Origin: Trileptium ribeirensis
Lineage: Eukaryota; Nematoda; Enoplea; Enoplida; Thoracostomopsidae
Assembly: GCA_030248225.1 (NCBI GenBank)
Contig: JASANE010029930.1
Coordinates: 1-64,000 of the forward strand
Reading direction: 5' to 3'
DNA: 64,000 bases
Both the position numbers and the translations under genes were made by a program. Below, one piece after another: positions 38,201-46,533 of this stretch; position 1 is the first letter of the stretch, and every line of letters begins with the position of its first letter. The notes under the pieces are model-generated. The model searched no databases. It was not told where the DNA came from and saw nothing but the letters and a program-made list of their open reading frames with translations.

Positions 38201-39546
38201 GTTCTGAGATTCTTTTCAAGTTACTTTGGATGAATGTGCAATCTTAAAAGCCTTAATTGCAAGTATTTGGTTTTCGACCAAATAGTAGAGCTACATATTT
38301 GGTCTAATACCGAATAGGTTAATATTTGGCCGAATACCGATTATTCGGTCGAACCCTAACAAGGGCAGTATTTATAACGCTATAATTGGTACTATTGCGC
38401 TTATCATATAATGTATTTGTAGCACTTATTTGTTGTATAAAATTGTTTGTTGGCATTATGACTATGTATTATAGGATTAGGTAAAATTAATGGGTTTTAT
38501 CATGGGTCCATGAGACCTGGAATACACCAAAGTTGTCATGTCTATATATAAGTATGAAATGTTCGCCGCCTGGTGTACTGCTAAGTTGGGAATGACGTAT
38601 AAAAGTAATCATAGTCTGCTTACTGTATGCAGCCGTCTAGCGCTACGAAATTCTTAGTTTGTACCTTGCTCCCAAATTTTTTCGCTTTTGCGCCTTTCTT
38701 TGTATTCGGCAAATGTATTTTATGTAAACTGTTTCAGGATATTCGCGAACTTTACTTCAAGCACCGTACATACCACGAGAAGTGGATGGTGTTGGTGTAC
38801 CTTTAGAAGATCAGGAATCACTTGACAGCTTTGACCTTGCTTCTGAAGAACTATCTGTGGAGCAGAACCTTGGAGAAAATATGGTGCTCAGGCAAGTGCA
38901 TGAGGATGATGTCGGCACCACGGAAAATGTTCTTCAGGGTATCGATGCTGGCACGGTTTTCACTGCAAGAAATGAGTACAGTCTAGCGCAGCAAAATGTA
39001 GCATTGCATGGCAGCAAAGATACACCACCGGTACTTTACAGTAAGAGCAGTGTGCCTGTGGTGATTTACGGGAACAAGCCTATGTCTACAACTATTGGCA
39101 AAACAAAAAGTGGAGAGTTTACCCCAGACGATGAATATGACGTTCACGAATCTGCTACCAATGTCTCAGATGGACACTATTATGGTTACAGGAATATGTC
39201 TTCTGAGAATATTGGTGGCACGTCAGGTGTTAAAGAGGAGTTGTTTATCGATATTCCGAAGTCTGGCGGCGCTGACAACTATCGCCTAACTAAAAACAAT
39301 AGTAATGTTGAGGATGTCCTATTTGAAGGAATTAAAGCTTTGGCAAAAACTGCAAATAATGAATATCCGAAGCGTATTAAAATTGACAGGTCGGATGCTG
39401 AAGTCAATGATTACATGCTGTCCCAATTTGTTCAATCGGAATCATGGAACGAAAACTACGATGTTAACGACAAATTTAATATGGCCAAGGACGATATTTT
39501 GGTTACAATTTCAACGAACCGGGTTGTGAAAATGGAAGAATTGTAA
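17087..39546 (+). CDS. CREB3L: CREB3/OASIS-like ER-anchored bZIP transcription factor (nine exons, 5' partial)
   Basis: Nine exons join in matching phase to give 707 residues, without a start. In order: an acidic N-terminal region ([18 protein letters not shown], about residues 3-20) and a Ser-rich region to about 285. The family block [13 protein letters not shown] precedes a basic region with N-x7-R (about 320-345). A zipper with Leu/Ala every seventh residue follows, then the QTGTC block and one hydrophobic segment at about 399-415. The luminal tail has an RTLL site at about 442-445 and three N-glycosylation sequons (NVS, NMS, NNS). In known CREB3 family members, site-1 and then site-2 protease release the N-terminal half from Golgi membranes to activate secretory-pathway genes. 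That role here is by family. Which paralogue is ancestral cannot be told. Introns hold several transposons. Confidence 0.92.
17276..21398. other. CREB3L: CREB3-like intron a-b
   Basis: No exon is seen. Around 18550-18820 a TTTGCCA motif recurs at least four times on both sides of a short unique stretch. 20290-20640 holds two inverted units of the 170-bp array family seen at 10060-10800. Confidence 0.5.
20290..20640. repeat. Two inverted units of the 170-bp tandem family
   Basis: It is read as the complement of the 10060-10800 units. It keeps the AAAATGGTAA, GTTTTTGACC and GTAGATAAG-like landmarks in the same order, with divergence. Confidence 0.55.
21399..21663 (+). CDS. CREB3L: CREB3-like exon b (Ser/Thr-rich)
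   Basis: The acceptor is AAAAATTTTAG and the donor is ACGG|GTAAGC; it enters in phase 0 and leaves in phase 1. The encoded stretch is rich in Ser, Asn and Asp (for example [18 protein letters not shown]), with no folded domain visible. Confidence 0.8.
21829..21960 (+). repeat. Dispersed repeat, copy 1 of a pair
   Basis: It is similar to 22668-22800 in the same orientation, sharing the run around GGTTATCTAGAGACCAGCAC and the GGGTTTA.GGTCGAG end. The two flank the small element at 22120-22547. More distant relatives may lie around 26730-26870. Confidence 0.6.
22120..22547. mobile_element. Small inverted-repeat element (MITE-like)
   Basis: Eleven-base perfect inverted ends, TGAGCGGAGCT and AGCTCCGCTCA, bound 428 bp with no coding capacity. 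No clear target duplication is visible, so the class is open. Confidence 0.5.
22668..22800 (+). repeat. Dispersed repeat, copy 2 of a pair
   Basis: It is the partner of 21829-21960, with the shared TTGCGTGCAGG start and the GGTTATCTAGAGACCAGCAC core. Identity is visibly below that of the S blocks, so the duplication is old. Confidence 0.6.
23000..25980. other. CREB3L: CREB3-like intron b-c, 3' part
   Basis: No exon is supported. A 99-codon frame at 24689-24988 has no domain and no convincing splice sites. Inverted simple blocks around 25690-25740 (TTTTTTGTTCGAA and its complement) are the only local structure noticed. Confidence 0.45.
25986..26260 (+). CDS. CREB3L: CREB3-like exon c
   Basis: The acceptor is CTCGCCATTTTAG and the donor is TCG|GTGAGT. 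Two leading bases complete the split codon of exon b (G+CG = Ala), and it leaves in phase 0. It encodes acidic and Ser-rich sequence. Confidence 0.8.
27088..27213 (+). CDS. CREB3L: CREB3-like exon d
   Basis: The acceptor is TTAATTTAG and the donor is AAG|GTGAGT; it has 42 codons, phase 0 at both ends. The product is basic with a KLGKRFPR stretch. Because both ends are phase 0 it could be skipped without a frame change. Confidence 0.75.
28000..29370. mobile_element. hAT-like element copy D, refolded snap-back form
   Basis: 28000-28370 is a forward 5' part. From about 28373 to 29370 the sequence runs in the opposite orientation and ends with a second 5' terminus. Both ends are therefore the same end of the family, and the usual CCGGAATTCCGG 3' terminus is absent. 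Flanks are ATATATAT and ATATATGT. The two halves pair over roughly 370 bp. Confidence 0.8.
29543..30658 (+). mobile_element. hAT-like element copy E (complete)
   Basis: It runs from CAGGGAATAACCGGAA to CCGGTTACTCCCTG. It is flanked by a perfect 8-bp duplication AGTTTAGT at 29535-29542 and 30659-30666. This site is not a simple repeat, so it is the cleanest proof of the 8-bp duplication for the family. Confidence 0.92.
30714..32232 (+). mobile_element. hAT-like element copy F, with nested small element
   Basis: It starts CAGGGAATAACCGGAA and ends in a mutated terminus (GGTTACTCCCTA). The interior is more diverged than copies C or E and is interrupted by the small element at 31474-31853. Confidence 0.8.
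31474..31853 (+). mobile_element. Small inverted-repeat element with 5-bp duplications, copy 2 (nested)
   Basis: The ends are CTGACCTGTCCACAG and CTGTGGACAGGCCAG, flanked by ATACT at 31469-31473 and 31854-31858. It is inserted in hAT-like copy F and antiparallel to the copy at 12697-13065. Removing it and one ATACT restores the interior of copy F as seen in copy E. Confidence 0.85.
32233..33516. other. CREB3L: CREB3-like intron d-e, 3' part
   Basis: AT-rich intron sequence with no exon or repeat that I could support. Confidence 0.5.
33517..33651 (+). CDS. CREB3L: CREB3-like exon e (family block and start of basic region)
   Basis: It encodes 45 residues matching the family's (L)T.EEK...LP...[15 protein letters not shown] pattern. 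The acceptor is TTAAATTCTAG. The donor is AAG|GTTACC, weaker than the other donors of this gene, but the reading continues exactly into the next exon. Confidence 0.92.
33652..34985. other. CREB3L: CREB3-like intron e-f
   Basis: No exon is seen. A short GGAT microsatellite lies at about 33957-33978. Confidence 0.5.
34986..35113 (+). CDS. CREB3L: CREB3-like exon f (basic region and zipper)
   Basis: It starts [18 protein letters not shown], completing the N-x7-R basic signature, and carries the first zipper heptads. The acceptor is TTCCGGTTCAG and the donor is AACAG|GTGAAT, phase 2. Confidence 0.93.
35818..35905 (+). CDS. CREB3L: CREB3-like exon g (end of zipper, pre-membrane block)
   Basis: One leading base completes Arg (AG+G). 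It encodes the last zipper heptads and the [10 protein letters not shown] stretch that precedes the membrane segment throughout the family. The donor GCG|GTGAGT is in phase 0. Confidence 0.92.
35906..37453. other. CREB3L: CREB3-like intron g-h
   Basis: AT-rich intron with no gene or repeat noted. The open frame at 36369-36590 has no recognisable domain. Confidence 0.5.
37454..37562 (+). CDS. CREB3L: CREB3-like exon h (transmembrane segment)
   Basis: It encodes [17 protein letters not shown], the single membrane segment, followed by a basic luminal stretch (GKGKMSKR). The acceptor is GAATTTCAG and the donor is AACG|GTAGGC, phase 1. Confidence 0.9.
38255..38360. mobile_element. Possible remnant end of a second hAT-like element
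   Basis: A repeated TATTTGG/CCGAATA motif ends in GGTCGAACCCTAAC, which resembles the complement of hAT-type ends (GGGTTCGACCGAAT). No second end or target duplication was found. Confidence 0.35.
38738..39546 (+). CDS. CREB3L: CREB3-like exon i (luminal domain and stop)
   Basis: Two leading bases complete Gly. GYSRTLLQ gives a site-1-protease-like R-x-L-L motif. About 260 acidic luminal residues follow, with sequons NVS, NMS and NNS, ending in KMEEL and TAA. This is the longest open coding exon of the gene. Confidence 0.92.
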
Positions 39547-39590
39547 AAAAAGTTCGGTTGTTGGTTGTAGTTGAACTTGCGCTACAAGGT

Positions 39591-39596
39591 AATAAA
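39591..39596 (+). promoter_or_regulatory. Possible polyadenylation signal of the CREB3-like gene
   Basis: AATAAA lies about 45 bases after the stop codon. It would give a very short 3' UTR, so a more distal site may also be used. Confidence 0.3.
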
Positions 39597-39799
39597 TTTA
39601 TTGCTGGTGCAGGATTTTTTATTATTTATGATAAGTTATTGGTAACTGTAATGTTATGGTGTGTGAGACGGTGTATATGTCATGGCGGGTCTGGTGTTAT
39701 AGGACAAGGATGTACCACTGCCTACTGTTTTATTGATCAACTGCACGTTGTGCTTATCTTGTGCTGATACCTTGTGACTAACTAGCTTACATAATGTCA

Positions 39800-40395
39800 T
39801 AATTTTGCTCATTGTGATGAATACTCTTTGATTTGCAACATTATAGCGAGCATTGTTTAGCACTAAAAGGTGTCGGAAAGTAACGTGCAAAATATGTTTA
39901 CATTGATGTAGTGCCACAGCGTTAATGATAACATTATCAATAGCCATGTGTAATAGCAACAGTTACAATGCTACATGGAACCAAAGCAAATAAGCAGGAA
40001 AAACTCAGCATATATATGAAGCTGAATTGTACTTAATTTAGACGTTCTTAAGCTACGGCAGTGTATAATTATACCTGTTTAATTATAAATTTTGTTGTAA
40101 GTTTGTCTTCATGCGGTTTTTTCAATCTGTATTTGTATTTTCATATATTCCGTACCTTATATGACCGTAATTCTGTGTGAGTACAGCACATGCCTTTTCA
40201 TTTAGGTGTGAACTTTACAAATATGGCTGGTCTTTATGTGGAACCCTATAATCTGTTTAAGCCCACAATTTCTGAAACCTTTTATTGGTATGATATAAAT
40301 ATTTATATACTTCGAATAAGCAGGATATGGACGATACTGACAGTGAAAGTGTAGGTATAATAGATACTTGATACATAAGTCTGTTAACAATCTCC
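39800..40395. other. Unassigned stretch downstream of the CREB3-like gene
   Basis: I see no gene or repeat here. It may be 3' UTR if a distal polyadenylation site is used. Confidence 0.4.
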
Positions 40396-41679
40396 CAGGG
40401 AATAACGGGAACCGAAATTTACCGGAACCGCCCATTTAAACCGGAACCGGAACCTGGTCTTCGAAACTTATATATAGTAAAACGGATGAAGGAAGAAAAA
40501 ATGAAGGCACAGTGGATTTAAAATGTATTAAAAATAACTTTTACATTAAACTTAATGTATTGCGATGGCACTGTTGCCTCTCTGGAACTTTGAAAAGACT
40601 CAGGAAGCTAATAATGTTTATTCAATATGTTGGTTTTTTGGACCCCCAGAGCAAAAAATGTCTTTCACTTTGCAGCCTTGCGTAAATTGCGTCAAACTGA
40701 ATGTGCTTGTAACTAAACATTCTTGTATGGAGCGTAGAGTAAACACTTTTGCTATGCCTCCAATCGGGTCCCTTTCCTACACATACGTTTGTTACATGTT
40801 ATTGTGTAGGCAACTTGAAATTATTGGTTTATGTGGTTCTAAAAAAATAAGGGAAGGTAACTATCACTTTCTGATCAGTGGCCAGAGACATTGTTTACAC
40901 TACCGTTTGGCAAGCAGTACCCGTCAGCTAGACGATAATGATAATACCTTTCTGATCAGAGTGGTCTAAGGCGTAGTTAGAGGAAGTTGCGGGGGTCGCG
41001 ACACCTCCTTTCGTTCAACCCTAAACAAAATTTTTTTGAATGATTCCGGTTGAAAATTATGTCGGAAATTGTCCTAAAACTAGCCTCTCTCGCACTAGAA
41101 AACAATTTCTTTCAACCGTATTTTTGAACAAACTTTTATTCCGAGCTAGGAAATGTAATTTCATTAAAACTTTGTCCGCTCGTACACGGATAAATCGTAG
41201 CAAGTGCATCACTGAATGACCTGCCCTCCTGGACCCCGCTTTCACATTTCTGAGCGCGACCCTCTCCCAGACCCTAATTACATTCATTAAATACAGCTCA
41301 CTGCAAAGAACGCAGTTTCTGGCTGGGTTGCAGATTTGTTATTTTGCTCCGATGTAAACTGATTTACAAGGTTCGCAATCGCACTGGCTGATGCTGGACG
41401 CAATTTATGTTAGCCATGCTTACAGCTAAGTACTTCTAGTCAATCCATACTTTGTTACCGAATTCTAACATATCCCGCAGACTTCTGAATGTGTAAAATA
41501 GTTGCTACAAGTATCGATGTGGCTTTGTTTTGTTAACAAATTCTTGCAGGGTTAAGACGAAAAATTTGTACTGACATTACTTGTCCTACTTCCGTTTCAC
41601 ACGGCAATTGTCAATTAATCTTTTCTTCTGTTTGGCTGCATTGAAACTTGATCATCGCATATAATATATATTATATTAT

Positions 41680-41713
<34 letters not shown>

Positions 41714-41795
41714 TACATATATGTATATGTTTGGACAACAGATGAAGCAAAAGTATGAAAACTTCAAACAAAATTTTAAACCGGAATTCCGGTTC
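40396..41795 (+). mobile_element. hAT-like element copy G (3' truncated, with internal insertion)
   Basis: It starts CAGGGAATAACGGGAA after TCTCC and follows the family interior to about 40965. An unrelated block of about 0.3 kb interrupts it at 40966-41285. The family resumes and stops after CCGGAATTCCGGTTCCAG near 41795, without the terminal CTCCCTG. The 134-codon frame at 40565-40969 is accidental: the other copies do not keep it open. Confidence 0.75.
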
Positions 41796-42016
41796 CAGTT
41801 AGCATTTCTAGTAAAATTAAAGTTTATAATCGTGTAGCCATTGATCACGACCGTAACTCATTTCGAGTGTGCTTCAGTTATTGCATTTCATTAAATGCAG
41901 TGTTACAGCCCTGGAGCAGAAAATATCGTATGATATTATTTTGTAAAAATACATTTTGTTTGCAAATACAGTAAACAATAAATGATATTAATAATGCACA
42001 GCTAGTACCACATGTC

Positions 42017-42812
42017 TCATGCAATAGCGGGCACCTCTGGCCGCTGGTGCAATATTAGCGACCAAATGTACAGCTCGGGGTCACGCACGAGTAAACTTAA
42101 CTTGCGTTCACCGACTATCCTATTTTGTAATAGCCGATAACGAGTCGCAAACCGTTGTTACGAGACAAAAGGGGAAATTTCGATAACAGAAAATTGGCAA
42201 AACCAGAAACAAGTACCAAAAATTACATTCTGTGTTGTAACATATTTTGACGATTTTGAATTTGCAATGAAAACTGTTGCATATCAGCTATTGATTTCTA
42301 TTTGTCGATGTTTACGAACAAATTTAACGTAATAGTGACGTCACAAATTATTCGGTAATTTTCGTTGAATTTTCGCGAACACAAATTTACCGGATTACTA
42401 TCGCAGAGCTGTGTGTTCGCGAACGTTTTTGCGCCAGATTACTTTTTACCAAAACACGTTCGGGAACAGATTTTTAACCGCAAAATAAGATTATTGATGG
42501 GCGTCGGTTAAGTTTACTATCGCATCAATGGTAGCCACCATATAGACAGCCGGCATGCAATGGTTGCGGCCATATCTGCTGATAGTGTTTAATGCAAGCG
42601 ACAGTGTATAGAGCTTGTGTGCAATGGTTGCGACTATACCAACAGCTAACGCTCAATAATAACGACCATATCTACAATTGCAGCGGAATAACGGTACTCA
42701 TTTTGTAGCTTCGTGCAGTGATGGCGACCATATCTGCAGCTAGCGTGTAATTATCGTTGCTGGCTTACAGCTGCATGCACTGGTAGTAACTATACCTACA
42801 ACTCGTGTGCCA
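42017..42812 (+). repeat. Array of degenerate 32-bp units, left
   Basis: A unit of about 29-34 bp, approximating CAATGGTTGCGACC then ATATCTACAGCTAGCGTG, recurs about nine times between 42525 and 42812. Two earlier units lie at about 42017-42085. An unrelated stretch separates them. Confidence 0.65.
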
Positions 42813-42839
42813 TCAGCTAGCAACTTCTGGAAAATGAAC

Positions 42840-43837
42840 AAAGACGCGAAGCTAGGAATCTGAGGCTTAAAAATTGCACAAGCTCGTATGAAGATACAGA
42901 TTTTGAGCAACTTAGATGAAGTAAGTGTTTTTGAGTTGCTCGTGTCACTAAGTTCATCGTAATTAAATGTTGTAAGGACCAGCTTGCCAGTAGGTAGTAG
43001 GGAATACTCTTTAAAGCAAGTTGTCGCGTCACAAAGAACATTGTTGCCAGGACAAACTCTTATAGATTCGCATTGAGGCCGAATGCAAAGTACAAGTTAC
43101 ATATAACTACAAAAAAAGCATAAATTCGGTGTTTAAATAGGATTATTTTCTGGTAAAGTGGGTATATCTACACCTAGTATTAATACCATTAAAGGTCCGA
43201 CAAATAACATCTGAGGAATTCCGAGAATTTGAGACCAATTGCTCCAGGAATTGCCAAATTACTGATGTCACAGATATTTAGCTACATGAAATGAATAAAT
43301 ATAGTTATGTATAATTCCACAATATATTTTATGTTAACATTATATTTATGAAATATAGTAATAATTTTATATCATATCACTAGTAAACGTAATAAACCAC
43401 AAACAGTGAGCGGAACAATTATTAAATTATTTGGTATCTTATTTGTGTATAGATGTATTTCAACTAAATATTTAATCAATTTATAATAAGTATCACGTTA
43501 TATATAGAGAGGTGATGTCAAATATACCATACAAAAAGCTATCTAGCTAAAAATTAACTAATTACCACCTATGGTAAAATCAAAGCACTTTAACTACAAC
43601 ATATTCATGATCATTGGGCGACATCGAAAACGCCATAACCCAAAATATTAGCAATTTTTAGATGACCTTAAAATTTGCATAAAATTAACAATTAGCTAAT
43701 TAGATGTCTATCATTTTGTGCCCATAGAACTATAGCGTAAAAATCATGATTTCCAATGAATATACCAAAGAATTAAAGAATTTTCAGGTTCTAATAGGTT
43801 TCCCATTTCTTTAACCTTCGCTATTCTGTACGAACTG
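42840..43837. other. AT-rich centre between the two 32-bp arrays
   Basis: No gene is seen; the frame at 42817-43041 on the - strand has no domain. Confidence 0.5.
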
Positions 43838-44125
43838 CATGTCCCAACGCAGTTTATATGGTGCCAGTTATTGCACGCTAGCTGTAGATGTGATCGCTAC
43901 CATAGCACGTCTGGTGTAGACTCGGATTCCAGCATTGCTCGTGGGCTGCAGATATTGGCAACTTTACTGCACACACGTAGAGCACTGTGATTGTGCGAGC
44001 TGCATAGAGATGGTGCTAGCTATTCCACAAGACATGTGGCAATAGCTGTGGATTATTAACAATACGCTGCAATGGCAGTGCATTGCCCACGATTTGGGCT
44101 ACATCGCGAGGCGTGAAAGCTGTGC
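43838..44125 (-). repeat. Array of degenerate 32-bp units, right (inverted)
   Basis: On the complementary strand it shows the same unit, for example GCGATCACATCTACAGCTAG and GGCACCATATAAACTGCG. Together with the left array it brackets about 1 kb of AT-rich sequence, like the arms of a foldback element. Confidence 0.6.
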
Positions 44126-46530
44126 TATTTGTGTACGCATCTTAATGAGAACGACCTATAGTTTTATGATTTTATCGTAATCTTGTTTGAAGAAAATAAT
44201 TCTTGAATGTCTTTTGTGAAACTGATATTCTGTTTATTGTAGTCCCCGTTATTACTTTCTCGTATCTGCCAAGTTGATTACAAAAAATTTATGTAACCGA
44301 AAGTTTGAATTACGTGCAGATTTCCGTGTTGTTAAAATTTAAATGTATTAGTAAATTTTCGAACGCATGTGTGCGGGTTGTATATATGTATAAAGAAATT
44401 TGGATTTATTGGTTTATATGTGTTTCTATTGTGTTATGGTTTTCTTTTGATTTGGTATTGTGTTGTTTCGTTTTCGTCAGAAGATTTTTTATGTTATACT
44501 ATTTGTGGAAGGCTAGGCAAACCTTTACCGATTGTATTTACCCCACTTAGTGCTATTGCTACTTTCGTGTGTTTTACAAAGACACCTTGTAAAGATCTGA
44601 TCAACAGATGTGACAGTTCAGTCGCTTGCGTACGCCGAGCCATGATAGCAGACAACCCGTTCTTGACTTTTCAAGACACACGGTCACTCTATTTAGACAT
44701 AACGTATTAGACGGTATCGCATATTTTCATTATATATTTTAGAATTTAACAGAAGTTTGACAATATTCGGCAGGTCAACATCGATGACACTGATTTTCCT
44801 CTGTAATGTATATAAGATTACTGGGTACATATATAATATATAAATACTATAGTCAGGATTGCATGGAAATGGCAGTGGTTTAAATTTTCATGCAAATCTC
44901 CATCCGTTTGTAAATACATTTACAACGATCAGCAGTGGGTGTACCTATACCACAAGCGAAATTTACGCAGCAGTAAATGTTTTATGACGAAATGTACAAA
45001 CTTAGCTGTGTAAAATAATCTCGTTTTAAGTAATTTGTATTTTTCACAGAAAAATTTGTGTATTTTATCTTTTTCATCTAAATGGGACAGTTCTTGTTTG
45101 GAATTATATCGGCCGGTAGCGTTGGTCGCAACCTAGAATTTAATTTTTATTTCGTCAATGCTAATGTCACCGTTCCAAATAGTAATAAGAAGCAACTCTA
45201 AGGTTTGGTACAATATGGTTTCTATAACTAATAGTGGAGTAGCTTACAGTTCAAAATGTTGCTGTTATGTGTATTTTTATACCTGCATCGAAGGCGAACA
45301 TTTGTCGCTTAGGAGCGGTATATATCTCTGGTTAGCTGTACAACTGAGTTTAACTTTTGTGTTTGCGATTGTTAAGAAATGGCGCGGGAAAAATTGATTA
45401 AGCAGTGCAAAAATCATTAAGCCAGAATTAGCTCATTCCCAGTCCCATGGGGCTACCTCGATTTCATGCTAGGCCCCAGCAGGCTCAGCTGTTTTGCAGT
45501 GTGGTATAATGTATGATTGTATTTGTTTAATGTTTTGATCATAGTTTTTCTGGAAGGGCTTTTAAAATAGTATTTATTATAAAATATATATGTTATAATA
45601 TATTATAAATTATTATGTATATATTTCTGAAATATATATGTTTATGTTCACCAAGCGATAAGTTTGTTTGTGCATATGTTCAGAGACCTTGTGCTTGTGC
45701 GTTTTTTATGGTGACTTAGAATCCCAACATGTTTTGTTTCGTTGTATTTGTGTAATTTTTATTTAATGTAAATTTATTTTCAAACTGCTTTTTGTGGCTT
45801 TGAGCGAAGTTTTTGTATTTTATCGAATCTACGATGAAGTAGCGATGTTAACTTGTTAGGATCTGAGACAGCTTTCGAAATTGTAATGTAATATTCATAA
45901 TGAATAATTAAGTAGACTTTTCAGCGTTGTTTTCGCTAGTTAAATTATTTTTTATGTTAAGATAATATTAAGCATCAAATTTTGCTAAAACCTTGCAAAA
46001 TTAAGCATGATTTTGCTGCATTTATATTTGCGTACGGTTAGGAGTAACATATTAAACATTTTTTGTGTAGTTGGGAATTCGACCTCAGAGACAGTATATT
46101 TACATATGTATGACTATGTCATATACATAGTATAAATTTAGTATGTAAATATATGCTTACCATATGCTATTCATTTTTATGAGCAATTTAGATACAAAGC
46201 AAACGTACCGGCAGCCTAGCAGTGTTAAATTCTAGAAAAGCGTTGCAGATTGCGTGCTGCCTCTGTAAACCTGAGTATTTGTAGTCGTACAGGGAGCAAA
46301 ACCGAAGTAGTAAATATTGGGGAGCATTTTATTCATACAAAATTTATCAAGATAGCGGTGAGTGTGCTAGTCCGAAAACGAGGATCTGGATTTGTTGTCA
46401 ACTTCAATAAAAAAATGAGAATGGGTGAATCAGGATGCAATTTTCATTTATATAGTATTCTTTTGTTGTTTCGTTATCGGAAAGGTTCACGAGAAATATC
46501 CTAACCAGAAGCAAAGTCCTGAACTTTAAA
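44126..46530. other. Unassigned intergenic stretch
   Basis: Open frames at 44305-44710, 45158-45397 and 46250-46504 are short and hydrophobic or of low complexity; none carries a motif I recognise. AT repeats occur around 45575-45640. A TTAAGCATCAAATTTTGCTA motif near 45970 recurs near 54165. Confidence 0.4.
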
Positions 46531-46533
46531 ACA

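Noticed and set aside
40565..40969. 134-codon frame, the longest inside a hAT-like copy
   Set aside because: Other copies of the family are not open in this frame and it holds no domain; it arises by chance in the repeat.
44305..44710. Hydrophobic open frames downstream of the CREB3-like gene
   Set aside because: Hydrophobicity comes from T-rich sequence; there is no signal, motif or conserved pattern.
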